A DNA stretch of 35,796 bases from an uncultured Legionella sp. (GCA_945952115.1 CAMFHA010000017.1:1-35796); one strand, 5' to 3'. Shown: positions 22,147 through 35,583, numbered from the stretch's first letter. Notes: generated by a model not told the origin, from the letters alone. Numbers and translations: made by a program.

Positions 22147-22165
22147 GCCTAAACCTGCCTTTTTT
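22133..22165 (+). terminator. Terminator-like hairpin oriented on the + strand, opposite to the flanking genes
   Basis: GGCAGGTTT(22133-22141)/AAACCTGCC(22151-22159) followed by six T on the + strand. Confidence 0.5.
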
Positions 22166-22174
22166 GAATCCAGA

Positions 22175-25100
22175 TTAGTGATCATGATTATCCGCATTTA
22201 ATGCTTCACTTAATGCATGCTCTACATCACTAGCTGTAACTGTATGAATTACATGCTCGCCACCTGCTGCAGCCCTTGCTTTTTTTGCCTTTCGGCTTTG
22301 GTGATAAGTATACCCTGTTCCTGCTGGAATTAAGCGACCTACCATCACATTTTCTTTTAAACCTCGTAAATCATCAATTTTTCCACTTACCGCCGCTTCT
22401 GTTAACACTCGCGTAGTTTCTTGGAAAGATGCAGCAGAAATAAAGGATTCCGTTGCTAAAGATGCTTTAGTAATACCCAATAGAATTGGAGTACCACGTG
22501 CAGCTTGCTTGTCTTCGGCTAGAAGACGATCATTCTCTTCAAGCATTACACTTTCTTCAATTTGCTCGCCTGCTAGGAATTTTGAGTCTCCTGCAAAAGT
22601 AATGACTCGTTTACGAAGCATTTGTCTAACAATTACTTCGATATGTTTATCATTAATTTTTACTCCTTGTAAACGATATACATCTTGTACTTCATTTACA
22701 ATGTAATTTGCTAAAGCACCAACCCCTAGTAAACGGAGTATATCGTGAGGATTTAGAGCACCTTCAGCAATTATTTCGCCTCGTTCTACATGCTCTCCTT
22801 CGAAGACAGAAATATGTCTCCATTTTGGAATTAATTCCTCATGACATTCATCTTCATTAACGTTAATAATTAATCTGCGTTTACCCTTAGTTTCTTTACC
22901 GAAGTTAACTAAACCAGAAACTTCAGCCATTACTGCAGAGTCTTTCGGTTTGCGCGCCTCAAACAAGTCAGCAACCCGTGGTAGACCCCCTGTAATATCA
23001 CGTGTCTTAGAGCGTTCTTGCGGGATACGTGCAATAACATCTCCTACACCAACTAAACCACCGTCTTCAAAATTCACAATGGCATCTACAGGTAAGTAAT
23101 ATTGAGCAGGAACATTAGTACCAGCAAGGAAGATATCTTCTCCATCATTGCCAACTAATTTCACCATAGGTCTTAAATCACGACCAGCTGCACTACGTTG
23201 TTTAGCATCAATAATTACTATATTACTCAAGCCTGTTAACTCATCAGTTTGTCGATTCATTGTAATACCTTCAATTAAATCAACAAATTTCAAATTACCT
23301 TTTACTTCAGATATAACTGGATGGGTATGAGGGTCCCAAGTTGCAATTACTTGCCCAGCTTCTACTGGAGAATTATCATGAACAGAAATTACTGCTCCGT
23401 AAGGAACTTTATAACGCTCTCTTTCGCGACCGAACTCATCAACAATAGTAACCTCTCCCGAACGAGATACGGCGACAAGGTTTTTGTTTTCATGGGTTAC
23501 TGTCTTAATATTATGTAACCGGATAACGCCTTTTGTTTTAATTTGAATATTATTAGCTGCTGTAGCTCTTGATGCAGCGCCTCCGATATGGAAGGTACGC
23601 ATAGTCAACTGAGTTCCAGGTTCTCCGATTGATTGTGCAGCAATAATACCCACTGCTTCACCGGTATTAACTAGATGACCACGAGCTAAATCACGACCAT
23701 AACATTTAGCACATAAACCAAATCGTGTTTGACAAGTAATTGGCGATCTCACCATTACCTGATCTACACCTTGTTTTTCTAGTTTATCTACCCATTCCTC
23801 GTCAAGTAAAGTGCCTGCAGTTACTACTGGCTCTGTTTGATTTGGAATATATACATCTGAAGCAACAACACGACCTAATACGCGCTCATGTAAAGGTTCT
23901 ACGATATCGCCACCTTCGATTAAAGGCTGCATCAAGATACCTGTATCAACACCACAATCATCTTCAGTAATAACCACATCTTGTGCGACATCTACTAGAC
24001 GACGTGTTAAATAACCTGAGTTTGCTGTTTTTAACGCTGTATCTGCTAATCCTTTACGTGCTCCGTGTGTAGAAATAAAGTATTGGAATACATTTAAACC
24101 TTCACGGAAGTTCGCTGTAATTGGTGTTTCAATAATAGAGCCATCTGGTGCAGCCATCAATCCACGCATACCAGCTAGCTGCCTAATTTGAGCAGCCGAT
24201 CCCCTTGCCCCAGAATCCGCCATCATGAAGATTGGATTAAAGGACTCTTGTCTCACTGTTTTTCCTTGAATATTGATCACTTCTTCAGTCGCAATTCGAG
24301 TCATCATTGACTTGGCAACTAATTCATTTGTACGAGACCAAATATCAATTACTTTATTATAACGCTCACCATTAGTCACTAGACCAGAACGGAATTGAGA
24401 TTCAATTTCACGCACTTCATTATCAGCATGTTCAATAATACTTGCTTTGTCTTCTGGAATTTCCATATCTTCAATACCAATAGAAATACCAGAGCGCGTT
24501 GCATATTTAAATCCAGTATACATAAGTTGGTCAGCAAAGATGACTGTTTCTTTTAAACCAAAATTTCTATAACAGCTATCAATAACTTTAGAGATTACCT
24601 TCTTCGTCATTGTACGATTAATGGTCGAGAAAGACATTCCTTGAGGTAAAACTTCAGCAAGAATAGCTCGACCAACTGTTGTTTCAACCAAGTGGTAGTC
24701 TGTCCCTTCTTCTTTCAGCATCCGAATTTTTATTTTTGCATGAATATCAAGATGTCCAGCTTCATAAAAATTCTTAGCTTCTTGCGCACTAACGAATATT
24801 TTTCCTTCGCCTAAGGCATTAACCTTTTCACGAGTCAAATAGTATAAACCAAGTACAACGTCCTGACTGGGAACAATAATAGGCTCACCATTAGCCGGAG
24901 ATAAAATGTTGTTGGTAGACATCATTAAAGAGCGTGCTTCTAATTGTGCTTCTAAAGTTAAAGGCACATGCACAGCCATTTGGTCTCCATCAAAGTCAGC
25001 GTTATATGCTGTACAGACTAGTGGATGGAGTTGAATTGCCTTACCTTCAATAAGAACAGGTTCAAAAGCTTGAATACCTAAACGGTGTAACGTAGGTGCG

Positions 25101-26416
25101 CGGTTTAGTAAAATAGGATGCTCACGAATTACATCATCTAGAATATCCCAAACTACAGACTCTTCACGCTCAACCATTTTCTTAGCTGCTTTAATAGTTG
25201 TAGCTAAACCTCTAAATTCTAGTTTAGAAAAAATAAATGGCTTAAATAATTCTAATGCCATTTTTTTAGGCAATCCACATTGATGTAAACGCAATGTAGG
25301 CCCTACTACAATTACAGAACGACCAGAATAATCTACTCGCTTACCAAGAAGGTTTTGACGAAAACGTCCTTGCTTACCTTTAATCATATCTGCTAATGAC
25401 TTTAAAGGTCTTTTATTTGTACCTGTAATTGCACGACCTCTACGACCATTATCTAGTAATGCATCCACTGACTCTTGTAACATACGCTTTTCATTACGGA
25501 CAATGATATCTGGCGCATTAAGATCAAGAAGCCTTTTTAAGCGATTATTTCTATTAATAACTCGTCTATATAAGTCATTTAAATCAGAAGTAGCAAAACG
25601 ACCACCATCTAATGGCACTAACGGTCTCAAATCAGGCGGAAGAACTGGTAATACATCCATAATCATCCATTCTGGTTTGTTACCTGAATCATAGAAGGCT
25701 TCTAAGAGCTTTAATCGTTTAGTGATCTTTTTGATCTTCGTTTCGGAATTAGTTGTTGGTAACTCTTCACGCAAACTTTTAATTTCTTCTTCAAGATCAA
25801 TTTGTCGCAGTAGATCACGAATTGCTTCAGCACCCATACGGGCGTCAAATTCATCACCGTATTGCTCCATAGCATCAAGATAAGCTTCATCGTTGAGTAA
25901 CTGTCCTCGCTCTAGTTCAGTCATACCAGGTTCAACAACAACAAAAGCTTCGAAGTAAAGTACTCGCTCAATATCCCTTAAAGTCATATCTAGTAATAAA
26001 CCGATTCTAGATGGAAGCGATTTTAAGAACCAGATATGTGCAACTGGACTAGCTAATTCAATATGTCCCATACGCTCACGACGTACTTTTGCAAGTGCCA
26101 ATTCAACACCACATTTTTCACAAATAACGCCACGATGTTTTAATCTTTTGTATTTGCCGCAGAGACATTCATAATCTTTTACTGGACCAAAGGTCTTAGC
26201 GCAAAATAAACCATCGCGCTCTGGCTTAAATGTACGATAGTTAATCGTTTCTGGTTTCTTTACTTCACCATAAGACCATGAACGAATTAATTCAGGTGAG
26301 GCCAATGCGATTTTAATCGCATCAAACTCTTCACTTTGCCCCTGTTGTTTGAGGATACCTAATAAATCACTCATTACAGGCGCTTTTTTCATTGGGTCGT
26401 TGCTTAGAGTAGCCAA
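22175..26416 (-). CDS. rpoC: RNA polymerase beta' subunit
   Basis: [17 protein letters not shown]; zinc ribbon [22 protein letters not shown]; 1413 aa. Confidence 0.99.
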   Translation of the reverse strand: MATLSNDPMKKAPVMSDLLGILKQQGQSEEFDAIKIALASPELIRSWSYGEVKKPETINYRTFKPERDGLFCAKTFGPVKDYECLCGKYKRLKHRGVICEKCGVELALAKVRRERMGHIELASPVAHIWFLKSLPSRIGLLLDMTLRDIERVLYFEAFVVVEPGMTELERGQLLNDEAYLDAMEQYGDEFDARMGAEAIRDLLRQIDLEEEIKSLREELPTTNSETKIKKITKRLKLLEAFYDSGNKPEWMIMDVLPVLPPDLRPLVPLDGGRFATSDLNDLYRRVINRNNRLKRLLDLNAPDIIVRNEKRMLQESVDALLDNGRRGRAITGTNKRPLKSLADMIKGKQGRFRQNLLGKRVDYSGRSVIVVGPTLRLHQCGLPKKMALELFKPFIFSKLEFRGLATTIKAAKKMVEREESVVWDILDDVIREHPILLNRAPTLHRLGIQAFEPVLIEGKAIQLHPLVCTAYNADFDGDQMAVHVPLTLEAQLEARSLMMSTNNILSPANGEPIIVPSQDVVLGLYYLTREKVNALGEGKIFVSAQEAKNFYEAGHLDIHAKIKIRMLKEEGTDYHLVETTVGRAILAEVLPQGMSFSTINRTMTKKVISKVIDSCYRNFGLKETVIFADQLMYTGFKYATRSGISIGIEDMEIPEDKASIIEHADNEVREIESQFRSGLVTNGERYNKVIDIWSRTNELVAKSMMTRIATEEVINIQGKTVRQESFNPIFMMADSGARGSAAQIRQLAGMRGLMAAPDGSIIETPITANFREGLNVFQYFISTHGARKGLADTALKTANSGYLTRRLVDVAQDVVITEDDCGVDTGILMQPLIEGGDIVEPLHERVLGRVVASDVYIPNQTEPVVTAGTLLDEEWVDKLEKQGVDQVMVRSPITCQTRFGLCAKCYGRDLARGHLVNTGEAVGIIAAQSIGEPGTQLTMRTFHIGGAASRATAANNIQIKTKGVIRLHNIKTVTHENKNLVAVSRSGEVTIVDEFGRERERYKVPYGAVISVHDNSPVEAGQVIATWDPHTHPVISEVKGNLKFVDLIEGITMNRQTDELTGLSNIVIIDAKQRSAAGRDLRPMVKLVGNDGEDIFLAGTNVPAQYYLPVDAIVNFEDGGLVGVGDVIARIPQERSKTRDITGGLPRVADLFEARKPKDSAVMAEVSGLVNFGKETKGKRRLIINVNEDECHEELIPKWRHISVFEGEHVERGEIIAEGALNPHDILRLLGVGALANYIVNEVQDVYRLQGVKINDKHIEVIVRQMLRKRVITFAGDSKFLAGEQIEESVMLEENDRLLAEDKQAARGTPILLGITKASLATESFISAASFQETTRVLTEAAVSGKIDDLRGLKENVMVGRLIPAGTGYTYHQSRKAKKARAAAGGEHVIHTVTASDVEHALSEALNADNHDH

Positions 26417-26458
26417 GTCTATGCCTCCAAAAATTGGTTAGTCAGTATCGCTAAATGG

Positions 26459-29400
26459 TTAATCATGATCTAATTCGATATCAATACCAAGTGCTCTAAT
26501 TTCCTTCAACAATACGTTAAACGATTCAGGCATACCTGGATCCATACGATGATCTCCATCGACTATGTTTTTATAGATCTTTGTTCTTCCGCCAACGTCA
26601 TCTGATTTAACAGTTAACATTTCCTGTAATGTATATGCAGCTCCATAAGCTTCTAAAGCCCACACCTCCATTTCCCCAAAACGCTGTCCTCCAAATTGGG
26701 CTTTACCACCAAGCGGTTGTTGTGTAACTAAGCTATAAGAACCAGTAGAACGAGCATGCATTTTATCATCAACTAAATGATTGAGTTTTAGCATGTACAT
26801 ATAGCCTACAGTTACTTTGTTATCAAATTTATTACCTGTTCTACCATCTATGAGTGTCGTTTTTCCGTCTGAAGGTAAATCAGCTAACAATAACATACGT
26901 TTAATTTCTTCTTCCGATGCGCCATCAAAAACAGGAGTTGCCATTGGCACGCCAGCACGAAGATTATCTGCTAGTCTCATCAATTCATTATCATTTAAAC
27001 AATCAAGATTAACACGCTGTTTATCATGGTTATAAATTTGATTTAAAAATTGCTTAACTTCTTGCAGTGATTTTTGACTTTCTAACATTTGATTAATTTT
27101 TTTACCTAAGCCTTTAGCTGCAAGTCCAAGGTGAGTTTCAAGTACCTGTCCAATATTCATACGTGAGGGTACACCTAAAGGATTAAGTACGATATCAACC
27201 GCTGTTCCATCTTCCATATGAGGCATATCTTCAATAGGCACTACCATTGAAATAACCCCTTTATTACCATGGCGTCCTGCCATTTTATCACCTGGTTGAA
27301 TACGTCTTTTAACTGCTAAATATACTTTAACAATTTTTAAAACACCTGGAGCTAGATCATCGCCTTGAATAATTTTTTTACGACTATCATTAAAACGCTT
27401 TTCCATTTCTTTTGTTAGCAACTCTAACTGCTTAGACAATTGCTCTAATTGTTGGCTGGTTTCATCATTTTCAATACGAATATCAAACCATTTCTCACGA
27501 GTTACTTTATCTAAATATTCTTGGGTAACAGTAGAATTAGGCTTAAGATTACTAGGTCCACCGCTAGCTACTTTGTCTAAGAGTAAATTAGCAACACGAT
27601 GATAAATATCTTCTTCTCGAATTCGTCTTTCATCGATCAAATCTTTACGAACGCGCGCTAAATGCTCTTCTTCAATACTTTTAGCCCGTGCATCTTTTTC
27701 AAGGCCATCGCGGGTAAACACTTGTACATCTATCACCGTACCATTCATGCCTGATGGAACACGAAGAGAAGAGTCTTTGACATCAGATGCTTTCTCACCA
27801 AAAATTGCTCTTAATAATTTCTCTTCTGGAGTAAGTTGAGTTTCACCTTTCGGGGTTACTTTACCAACTAGAATATCACCAGCACTAACTTCTGCCCCAA
27901 TAAAGACAACACCTGATTCATCAAGACTAGATAATGCAGACTCACCTACATTAGGTATATCAGCCGTTATTTCTTCTGTTCCTAATTTAGTATCACGAGC
28001 AATACAAGTTAGTTCTTCAATATGAATAGTTGTAAATCGATCTTCTTGAACAATTCGCTCAGAAATTAAGATAGAGTCTTCAAAGTTATATCCATTCCAA
28101 GGCATAAATGCTACAAGTAAATTTTGGCCTAAAGCTAATTCACCCATATCAGTACAGGGACCATCAGCTAGAACATCCCCTCGTTGGATACGATCGCCAG
28201 TTGAAACAATAGGACGCTGATTGATACATGTATCTTGATTCGATCTGAAGTATTTAGTTAAGTTATAGATATCTACACCAGTTTCTCCTGCTGTAGTTTC
28301 ATCATCATTAACACGAACCACAATACGTGAAGCATCAACAAGATCAATAATACCACCTCGTTTAGCAACTACTGAAACTCCGGAATCAGAAGCAACAATG
28401 CGCTCCATTCCTGTACCAACTAATGGTTTTTCAGATCGTAAAGTAGGAACTGCTTGACGCTGCATGTTAGAACCCATCAAAGCTCGGTTCGCATCATCAT
28501 GCTCCAAGAAAGGAATTAAAGAAGCTGCTACAGATACAATCTGCTTAGGTGAAACATCCATATAATTGATTTTATCTGGTGTTGTTAGTGAAAATTCATT
28601 TTGATGTCGACATGGTACTAAATCAGCAAGGATATTTCCTTGCGCGTCTAAGGCAACACTGGATTGAGCAATATATTGATCTACTTCTTCAATAGCAGAT
28701 AAATATTCGATCTCTTCCGTTACGCGACCATCAACTACCTTACGGCAAGGTGTTTCAATAAAGCCATAGTCATTAGTTCGAGCATACACCGATAATGAAT
28801 TTATCAATCCAATATTTGGACCTTCTGGAGTTTCAATAGGGCAGACGCGACCATAGTGAGTTGTATGTACGTCACGCACTTCAAAGCCAGCTCTTTCACG
28901 CGTTAAACCACCAGGGCCTAAGGCTGATACACGTCGTTTATGAGTTACTCCAGACAAAGGATTTACTTGATCCATGAACTGAGATAATTGGCTGGAACCA
29001 AAAAATTCTTTAACAGCAGCGGAAACGGGCTTAGCATTAATTAAATCCTGTGGCATTAAATTTTCTGATTCAACTAAGCTTAAACGCTCTTTAACTGCTC
29101 GTTCAACACGAACTAAGCCAACTCGGAATTGATTCTCAGCCATTTCGCCAACACTGCGTACACGGCGATTACCTAAATGGTCAATATCATCAACCATACC
29201 AATCCCATTTCGAATTGCAATTAACGTTTTAATTACAGCAAGAATATCTTCTTTAGTTAAAGTGCCTGGACCTTCATCATTTTTTCTGCCTACGCGACGA
29301 TTAAATTTCATGCGTCCTACAGCAGACAGATCATAGCGCTCATCTACGAAAAATAAATTTTTAAATAAAGCTTCAGCAGCTTCTTTTGTAGGCGGCTCAC

Positions 29401-30562
29401 CAGGACGCATCATACGATAAATTTCAACTAGTGCATCTAATTGTGAAGTGCTTGGATCTATTTTTAGCGTATCAGAAATATAGGAACCTTGATCTAAATC
29501 ATTGGTATAAATCATATCTATATTTAAAATACCATTTTCCGCCATTAGATCTAATAAATCTTCAGTAATTTCATCATTGGCTTGGGCAATAAACTCACCA
29601 GTCTCGGTATTGATTATGTTTTTTGCTAGTATTTTTCCAATCAGATAGTCTCTAGGAACGATGAGATCTTTCATCATTGCTTTTTCCATCTGCTTAATAT
29701 GACGAGCAGTAATGCGACGACCCTGCTCAACAATTAACTCACCAGTTTCAGGAATTATTATATCAAAAGATGCAATTTCACCCCTGAGTCGTTGAGGGAT
29801 TAAATCAATATGATATTCTCCATTTTTTAGATGACAACTAGTGATTTCAAAAAACTCAGCAAGAATATCTTCTGCCTCATATCCTAATGCGCGCAATATA
29901 ATAGTTACTGGTAATTTGCGCCGTCTATCAATTCGTGCATAAACACAATCTTTTGGATCAAATTCAAAATCTAACCAAGATCCACGATATGGAATAATTC
30001 GAGCTGAATAAAGTAGTTTGCCTGAAGAATGAGTTTTCCCTTTATCATGTTCAAATATTACGCCAGGCGAGCGATGTAGTTGTGATACAACAACGCGTTC
30101 AGTTCCATTAATTACAAAAGTCCCTACGTCAGTCATTAAAGGAATTTCACCCATGAACACGTCTTGCTCACGGATATCTTTAATAGGTTTTGGTTCACCG
30201 CTTGCATCTTTATCAAGCACAATCAATCTAATTTTTACTCGCAAAGGAGCAGAATAGGTTAAGCCTCTTAATTTACATTCGCGTACATCAAATGCAGGCT
30301 CGCCTAATTTATAACCAACATATTCTAATCTAGCATTGCCAGAAAAACTATCTATGGGAAACACCGATGAAAACGCAGCATGTAATCCGGTATTTAATTG
30401 TTCATTTAATTTGCTATCAGCTTGGAGAAAATCCCTATAAGACTTAAGTTGGATTTCAAGCAGATTTGGTATGGGCATTATATCGGTCTGCTTACCAAAG
30501 CTTTTGCGAAATCGTTTTTTCTCAGCATGTGAATATTGAGGTTTAGCTTCTGCAACGGCCAT
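26459..30562 (-). CDS. rpoB: RNA polymerase beta subunit
   Basis: [40 protein letters not shown]; 1367 aa. Confidence 0.99.
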   Translation of the reverse strand: MAVAEAKPQYSHAEKKRFRKSFGKQTDIMPIPNLLEIQLKSYRDFLQADSKLNEQLNTGLHAAFSSVFPIDSFSGNARLEYVGYKLGEPAFDVRECKLRGLTYSAPLRVKIRLIVLDKDASGEPKPIKDIREQDVFMGEIPLMTDVGTFVINGTERVVVSQLHRSPGVIFEHDKGKTHSSGKLLYSARIIPYRGSWLDFEFDPKDCVYARIDRRRKLPVTIILRALGYEAEDILAEFFEITSCHLKNGEYHIDLIPQRLRGEIASFDIIIPETGELIVEQGRRITARHIKQMEKAMMKDLIVPRDYLIGKILAKNIINTETGEFIAQANDEITEDLLDLMAENGILNIDMIYTNDLDQGSYISDTLKIDPSTSQLDALVEIYRMMRPGEPPTKEAAEALFKNLFFVDERYDLSAVGRMKFNRRVGRKNDEGPGTLTKEDILAVIKTLIAIRNGIGMVDDIDHLGNRRVRSVGEMAENQFRVGLVRVERAVKERLSLVESENLMPQDLINAKPVSAAVKEFFGSSQLSQFMDQVNPLSGVTHKRRVSALGPGGLTRERAGFEVRDVHTTHYGRVCPIETPEGPNIGLINSLSVYARTNDYGFIETPCRKVVDGRVTEEIEYLSAIEEVDQYIAQSSVALDAQGNILADLVPCRHQNEFSLTTPDKINYMDVSPKQIVSVAASLIPFLEHDDANRALMGSNMQRQAVPTLRSEKPLVGTGMERIVASDSGVSVVAKRGGIIDLVDASRIVVRVNDDETTAGETGVDIYNLTKYFRSNQDTCINQRPIVSTGDRIQRGDVLADGPCTDMGELALGQNLLVAFMPWNGYNFEDSILISERIVQEDRFTTIHIEELTCIARDTKLGTEEITADIPNVGESALSSLDESGVVFIGAEVSAGDILVGKVTPKGETQLTPEEKLLRAIFGEKASDVKDSSLRVPSGMNGTVIDVQVFTRDGLEKDARAKSIEEEHLARVRKDLIDERRIREEDIYHRVANLLLDKVASGGPSNLKPNSTVTQEYLDKVTREKWFDIRIENDETSQQLEQLSKQLELLTKEMEKRFNDSRKKIIQGDDLAPGVLKIVKVYLAVKRRIQPGDKMAGRHGNKGVISMVVPIEDMPHMEDGTAVDIVLNPLGVPSRMNIGQVLETHLGLAAKGLGKKINQMLESQKSLQEVKQFLNQIYNHDKQRVNLDCLNDNELMRLADNLRAGVPMATPVFDGASEEEIKRMLLLADLPSDGKTTLIDGRTGNKFDNKVTVGYMYMLKLNHLVDDKMHARSTGSYSLVTQQPLGGKAQFGGQRFGEMEVWALEAYGAAYTLQEMLTVKSDDVGGRTKIYKNIVDGDHRMDPGMPESFNVLLKEIRALGIDIELDHD

Positions 30563-30604
30563 GGTGGTTCCTCTGTAAATTATTGATGACTTTCAAACGC
30601 GTAA

Positions 30605-30631
30605 ACCCAGCCATGTAGACCATGGCTGGGT
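30605..30631 (-). terminator. rplL-rpoB intergenic hairpin (candidate attenuator or RNase processing site)
   Basis: ACCCAGCCATG/CATGGCTGGGT, 11 bp perfect stem, 5-nt loop; only three T follow on the minus strand. Confidence 0.6.
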
Positions 30632-30654
30632 CTTATATAACTTATGTTATTTAG

Positions 30655-31029
30655 TTATTTAACTTCTACTGTAGCACCAGCTTCTTCAAGTTCTTTCTTG
30701 ATTTTTTCAGCTTCGTCTTTAGATATAGCTTCTTTAACAGTTGAAGGTGCACCTTCTACTAAATCTTTAGCTTCTTTTAAGCCAAGACCAGTAATAGCAC
30801 GAATTACTTTAATAACATTTACTTTGTTAGAACCAAAGCTAGTCATAATTACATTGAATTCAGTTTGCTCTTCAGCAACAGCAGCACCTGCAGCAGGAGC
30901 TGCAACTGCAACCGCAGCAGCAGCTGCAGAAACACCAAATTTCTCTTCCATTGCTTCGATTAACTCAACAACTTCCATAACAGACATATTAGAAATTGTT
31001 TCTAAAATTTCATTTTTTGATACAGCCAT
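30655..31029 (-). CDS. rplL: 50S ribosomal protein L7/L12
   Basis: Ala-rich hinge, [38 protein letters not shown]. Confidence 0.98.
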   Translation of the reverse strand: MAVSKNEILETISNMSVMEVVELIEAMEEKFGVSAAAAAVAVAAPAAGAAVAEEQTEFNVIMTSFGSNKVNVIKVIRAITGLGLKEAKDLVEGAPSTVKEAISKDEAEKIKKELEEAGATVEVK

Positions 31030-31071
31030 TACTAGCTCCTAAATTATAATTGGTTTAGTGATTAAATCGCC

Positions 31072-31596
31072 TTAACTAGCCTTTTTGTCTTTTACCGCTG
31101 CTATTGTTCTCACTAATTTAGCGTGAGGTTCAGCAAGGGTTCGAACAAATTTCTCAATAGGCGCTTTCATTACATACATTAATTTCGATATTGCTTCATC
31201 TCGAGTGGGTAAGCTTGCAACCGCATCAATTTGAGTTGCATCATATACTTTACCACCTACAGATAATGCTTTAACTTCAAGTTTATCAAAAGTTTTAGAG
31301 AAATCCTTTAATAATCTTGCTGCATCACTTGGAGCATCCAAAGATAAAGCAACAAACAAAGGACCTACAAGCATATCATTTAAACACTCAAATTCAGTGT
31401 TTTTAAATGCTCTACGAGTTAAGGTATTCCTAACTACTCGAAGATAAACACCAGATTTACGTGCTTCTGTACGTAACTGCGTCATTTGATTAACAGTTAA
31501 GCCTCGATAATCAGCAACTACTGCCGAAATAGCCTTTGAAGCAACTTCCGCCACTTCTTCTACTACGGCTTTTTTTCCAGCTAAATTTAATGTCAC
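31072..31596 (-). CDS. rplJ: 50S ribosomal protein L10 (GTG start)
   Basis: VVADYRGLTVNQMTQLRTEARKSGVYLRVVRNTL; start codon reads GTG, SD AGGAGG. Confidence 0.97.
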   Translation of the reverse strand: MTLNLAGKKAVVEEVAEVASKAISAVVADYRGLTVNQMTQLRTEARKSGVYLRVVRNTLTRRAFKNTEFECLNDMLVGPLFVALSLDAPSDAARLLKDFSKTFDKLEVKALSVGGKVYDATQIDAVASLPTRDEAISKLMYVMKAPIEKFVRTLAEPHAKLVRTIAAVKDKKAS

Positions 31597-31599
31597 GTT

Positions 31600-31762
31600 A
31601 CTGACCTCCTAAATTGTACAAATCGCAAGGATTTGACAGTTATGGTGGCCGTCTCTGATTATTCGGAGCCGGTTCACCGTCTGCGCAGGATATTAAGCTT
31701 ATGCCCCTGCGGTCTTCGACGACATAGAACCAAATCAATGCCGTGAATTCTTAAAAAATGGG
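31600..31762 (-). ncRNA. L10-type autoregulatory mRNA leader
   Basis: Long structured rplA-rplJ gap with GTCGAAGACCGCAGG on the minus strand, as in proteobacterial L10 leaders; position and sequence only. Confidence 0.6.
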
Positions 31763-31768
31763 GTTGGT

Positions 31769-31797
31769 ATTTTATACAGGTATTGATGAAATATCAA
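31769..31797 (-). promoter_or_regulatory. Predicted sigma70 promoter for rplJL(-rpoBC)
   Basis: Minus strand TTGATA (31792-31797), 17 nt, TAAAAT (31769-31774), overlapping the rplA 3' end. Confidence 0.5.
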
Positions 31798-32467
31798 TAG
31801 GCAAACCTGGTCCCATTGTAGTTGATAAAGAGATTTTCTTTAGATATTGACCTTTAGATGTTGTAGGCTTGGCCTTTTTCAGATCACTAATTAGAGCAAT
31901 CATATTTTCTAGAATATCTTCTGCAGCAAAATCTACTTTTCCTACTGAACAATGAATAATACCATTTTTGTCAGTTCTATAACGAACTTGCCCTGATTTA
32001 GCATCTTTAACAGCGTTTTCTACATTTGTTGTTACAGTACCAACTTTCGGGTTTGGCATTAATCCTCTTGGACCTAAAATTTGGCCTAGTTGACCAACAA
32101 GACGCATTGCATCTGGAGTTGCAATTACTACATCAAAGTCCATAAAGCCTGCTTTGATTTTATCTGCTAAATCTTCAAAACCTACAACATCAGCACCAGC
32201 AGCAGTTGCTTTTACTGCGTTGTCACCTTGAGCAAATACAGCGACACGTACTGTTTTACCTGTACCTTTTGGTAGATTAGTAGAAGAGCGTACTACTTGA
32301 TCCGATTTACGTGGATCCACACCTAAATTAATACTAATATCTAAACTTTCACGAAATTTAGACGATGCAAATTGCTTTAGTATTGTTACTGCTTCACTAA
32401 CAGTATATAAATAATTTACTTTAACTACTTCAGCAATTTTCTTTTGCTTTTTTGATAATTTTGACAT
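31772..32467 (-). CDS. rplA: 50S ribosomal protein L1
   Basis: [40 protein letters not shown]. Confidence 0.98.
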   Translation of the reverse strand: MSKLSKKQKKIAEVVKVNYLYTVSEAVTILKQFASSKFRESLDISINLGVDPRKSDQVVRSSTNLPKGTGKTVRVAVFAQGDNAVKATAAGADVVGFEDLADKIKAGFMDFDVVIATPDAMRLVGQLGQILGPRGLMPNPKVGTVTTNVENAVKDAKSGQVRYRTDKNGIIHCSVGKVDFAAEDILENMIALISDLKKAKPTTSKGQYLKKISLSTTMGPGLPIDISSIPV

Positions 32468-32476
32468 GGTAACCTC

Positions 32477-32911
32477 TTATTCTAAACCTTCAACGTCAAT
32501 ACCCATACTGCGAGCAGTACCTGCAATACTTCTAACTGCTGCTGCTAAATCAGCTGCTGTTAAATCAGGCGCTTTAAGTTTCGCAATTTCTTCTAGTTTA
32601 CTAACGTGTAGCTTAGCCACTTTCTTAGTGTTTGGTGTACCACTTCCACTTTGAATGCCAGCTGCTTTTTTTAATAAAACAGAGGCTGGTGGGGTCTTTG
32701 TGATGAAAGTGAAACTACGATCATTATATACAGTAATAACAACAGGTGTAGGTAATCCTTGCTCCATATTTTGAGTAGCAGCATTAAACGCTTTACAAAA
32801 CTCCATAATATTAACACCACGTTGACCTAAAGCAGGTCCGACTGGTGGACTAGGATTTGCTTTCCCTGCTGGGATTTGCAATTTTATGTATGCTTCGACT
32901 TTTTTAGCCAT
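32477..32911 (-). CDS. rplK: 50S ribosomal protein L11
   Basis: [37 protein letters not shown]. Confidence 0.98.
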   Translation of the reverse strand: MAKKVEAYIKLQIPAGKANPSPPVGPALGQRGVNIMEFCKAFNAATQNMEQGLPTPVVITVYNDRSFTFITKTPPASVLLKKAAGIQSGSGTPNTKKVAKLHVSKLEEIAKLKAPDLTAADLAAAVRSIAGTARSMGIDVEGLE

Positions 32912-32970
32912 ATTTACTCCTTATGGGTCAGACGCTAATTTAATTAGCTCCCCGATTAACAAAAACTTTT

Positions 32971-33525
32971 TTAACTTTTTTCAACTTGTCCAAACTCGAG
33001 TTCTACAGGAGTTGATCGTCCAAAAATAAGAACAGCTACTTTGAGTTTATTCTTTTCATAATTGACTTCTTCCACTACTCCATTAAAGTCGACAAATGGT
33101 CCTTCTTTAACACGAATAACCTCGCCTGGTTCAAATAGAATTTTTGGTCTTGGTTTCGTGACTCCATCTTCTACACGTTGCATTATAGCGCGTGCTTCTT
33201 TATCTGTAATTGGAGTAGGTGTTTGACTAGTTCCACCAATAAAACCTAATACTCTAGGTATCGCCCTTACCATATGCCAAGTTTGATCATCCATTATCAT
33301 ATTGACTAATACATATCCTGGAAAAAATTTACGCGTACTTTTGCGTTTTTGCCCAGAACGCATTTCAACTACTTCTTCTGAAGGGACAACCACTTCACCA
33401 ATTTTATCTTCTAGATTATGATGTTTTGCTCTGGATAGGATTTCGCGCATTACAAAATTCTCATACCCTGAATAAGCATGAACAACGTACCATTGCTTTA
33501 TTTTCTGATCATCCACCGCGTTCAC
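32971..33525 (-). CDS. nusG: Transcription antitermination protein NusG
   Basis: [18 protein letters not shown] motif; GTG start overlapping the secE stop (GTGA). Confidence 0.97.
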   Translation of the reverse strand: MNAVDDQKIKQWYVVHAYSGYENFVMREILSRAKHHNLEDKIGEVVVPSEEVVEMRSGQKRKSTRKFFPGYVLVNMIMDDQTWHMVRAIPRVLGFIGGTSQTPTPITDKEARAIMQRVEDGVTKPRPKILFEPGEVIRVKEGPFVDFNGVVEEVNYEKNKLKVAVLIFGRSTPVELEFGQVEKS

Positions 33526-33887
33526 CCTAAATGTGTTAATTTAGCAATTGTCCACATCATTACTGAGTCTACTCCCCAGAGAATAAATCCAGTTAATGTA
33601 ACCATGGCCATAACTATAGTCGTTGTTTGTATCGTTTCTTGACGTGTTGGCCAAACCACTTTGAGTAATTCGACTTTTGCTTCTTGAGCAAAGATAAATA
33701 CTAGTTTGCCTGTAGTTGTTAAATAGCCAAGAATTAAAATTAAAACAACCCAACTAAGCCACAGCATTGCTTTAATTGGACCTGAAAAAGAATAGTAATA
33801 GGTACAGAAAAAGGCCGCAATGGTAATGACTACCATTGCGAACCAAGAAAAAATATCTTGTGTCTTACTTTTATTTATATTTTTCAT
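33522..33887 (-). CDS. secE: Preprotein translocase subunit SecE
   Basis: [28 protein letters not shown]; start moved from 33962 to MKNINKSK because the upstream residues come from the tRNA-Trp gene. Confidence 0.94.
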   Translation of the reverse strand: MKNINKSKTQDIFSWFAMVVITIAAFFCTYYYSFSGPIKAMLWLSWVVLILILGYLTTTGKLVFIFAQEAKVELLKVVWPTRQETIQTTTIVMAMVTLTGFILWGVDSVMMWTIAKLTHLG

Positions 33888-33901
33888 ATTTACTTTGCAT
33901 T

Positions 33902-33977
33902 TGGCAGGCCAGGAGGGAATCGAACCCCCAACCTGCGGTTTTGGAGACCGCCACTCTGCCAATTGAGCTACTGGCCT
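33902..33977 (-). tRNA. tRNA-Trp (anticodon CCA)
   Basis: AGGCCAG/CTGGCCT acceptor, anticodon loop CTCCAAA, encoded CCA. Confidence 0.96.
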
Positions 33978-34027
33978 TAATTAACTGGCATAAGCAATTT
34001 TACTCACCTATGCCAAAAGCTTTAAGA

Positions 34028-35218
34028 TTACTCGATTATTTTAGCGACAACACCGGCGCCTACAGTACGGCCACCTTCTCTAATTGCAAAGCGTAGTCCT
34101 TCTGTCATTGCAATTGGTGCATGTAAGTTAACAGTTAATTGAACATTATCACCTGGCATCACCATTTCAATACCTGAAGGTAAATCACAAGTTCCTGTTA
34201 CGTCTGTTGTTCTGAAGTAAAACTGGGGTCGATATCCATTGAAAAATGGAGTATGGCGCCCACCTTCATCTTTAGACAATACATATACTTCTGCTTCAAA
34301 TTTAGTATGAGGCTTAATTGTTCCTGGCTTAGCAAGCACTTGTCCGCGCTCTACTTCATCCCGCTTAGTACCACGTAATAATACACCTACGTTATCCCCA
34401 GCACGGCCTTCGTCTAATAATTTACGGAACATTTCAACGCCAGTACAGGTAGTTTTTTGCGTATCTCTGATTCCAACAATTTCAACTTCTTCACCAACTT
34501 TAACAATTCCGCTTTCAACTCGGCCTGTTACTACTGTGCCTCGACCAGAGATTGAAAATACGTCTTCAATTGGTAATAAAAATGCTTTGTCAATATTTCG
34601 AACAGGTTCAGGAATATAAGCATCTAATGTGTCAACTAGTTTCTCGATCGCAGGAACTCCAATCTCGCTGGTATCCCCTTCTAGTGCTTTTAATGCAGAA
34701 CCTACAACAATAGGTATATCATCGCCAGGAAATTCATAACTGCTTAGTAAATCACGTACTTCCATCTCTACTAGTTCTAGTAATTCAGGATCGTCCACCA
34801 TATCCGCTTTGTTCATGAAGACTACAATATAGGGAACACCTACTTGGCGTGACAACAAAATATGTTCTCTCGTCTGTGGCATTGGACCATCAGCAGCTGA
34901 TACTACTAATATCGCTCCGTCCATTTGCGCTGCTCCAGTGATCATGTTCTTAACATAATCCGCATGGCCTGGGCAATCTACGTGTGCATAGTGACGGTTT
35001 TTAGATTCATATTCAACGTGTGCAGTAGAGATTGTTATTCCGCGCTCTCTTTCTTCTGGTGCCGCATCAATTTGGTCATAAGCCTTGGCTTCTCCACCAA
35101 ATTTCTTAGCCATAATCGTCGTAATAGCTGCTGTTAATGTCGTCTTACCATGATCTACGTGGCCAATTGTTCCCACATTAACGTGTGGCTTCTTACGTTC
35201 AAATTTTTCCTTTGCCAT
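34028..35218 (-). CDS. tuf: Elongation factor Tu, copy 2 (tRNA-linked)
   Basis: Same 396 aa as copy 1 except residue 2 (Ala rather than Gly). Confidence 0.99.
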   Translation of the reverse strand: MAKEKFERKKPHVNVGTIGHVDHGKTTLTAAITTIMAKKFGGEAKAYDQIDAAPEERERGITISTAHVEYESKNRHYAHVDCPGHADYVKNMITGAAQMDGAILVVSAADGPMPQTREHILLSRQVGVPYIVVFMNKADMVDDPELLELVEMEVRDLLSSYEFPGDDIPIVVGSALKALEGDTSEIGVPAIEKLVDTLDAYIPEPVRNIDKAFLLPIEDVFSISGRGTVVTGRVESGIVKVGEEVEIVGIRDTQKTTCTGVEMFRKLLDEGRAGDNVGVLLRGTKRDEVERGQVLAKPGTIKPHTKFEAEVYVLSKDEGGRHTPFFNGYRPQFYFRTTDVTGTCDLPSGIEMVMPGDNVQLTVNLHAPIAMTEGLRFAIREGGRTVGAGVVAKIIE

Positions 35219-35255
35219 CGGAAAGTCTCCCCGTTTGCTAAAATTAATATTTACG

Positions 35256-35331
<76 letters not shown>

Positions 35332-35377
35332 TTTATATTAGCTTGATAACTCTGAATACAAGCAAATTTTTATTATT

Positions 35378-35451
35378 TGGAGCGGGTGATGGGAATCGAA
35401 CCCACACTATCAGCTTGGAAGGCTGAAGTTCTACCATTGAACTACACCCGC
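35378..35451 (-). tRNA. tRNA-Gly (anticodon TCC)
   Basis: GCGGGTG/CACCCGC acceptor, loop CTTCCAA, encoded CCA. Confidence 0.96.
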
Positions 35452-35469
35452 TGTTTAACCTGTTATAAC

Positions 35470-35554
<85 letters not shown>

Positions 35555-35583
35555 AAAATGAACGCTATTTTCTTTTAATGTTA

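Noticed and set aside
26459-30562. RpoB rifampicin-region differences from E. coli ([14 protein letters not shown]) as possible resistance changes
   Set aside because: The Asp, His and Ser residues most often mutated are intact (D516, H526, S531 equivalents); the other changes look like lineage variation.
30644-31042. 132-aa Ala/Ser-rich + strand ORF
   Set aside because: Mirror ORF opposite rplL, produced by its Ala/Glu-rich codon bias.
33888-33962. N-terminal extension MAEWRSPKPQVGGSIPSWPAKCKVN of the secE ORF
   Set aside because: Encoded by the tRNA-Trp gene; the true SecE start is MKNINKSK.
33986-34015. TGGCATA/TATGCCA hairpin between tuf and tRNA-Trp
   Set aside because: Short 7-bp stem with a long loop and no U-tract; too weak to report as a regulatory feature.
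33836-34096. + strand ORF with RRESNPQPAVLETATLPIELL
   Set aside because: Antisense of the tRNA-Trp gene plus flanks, overlapping secE and tuf.
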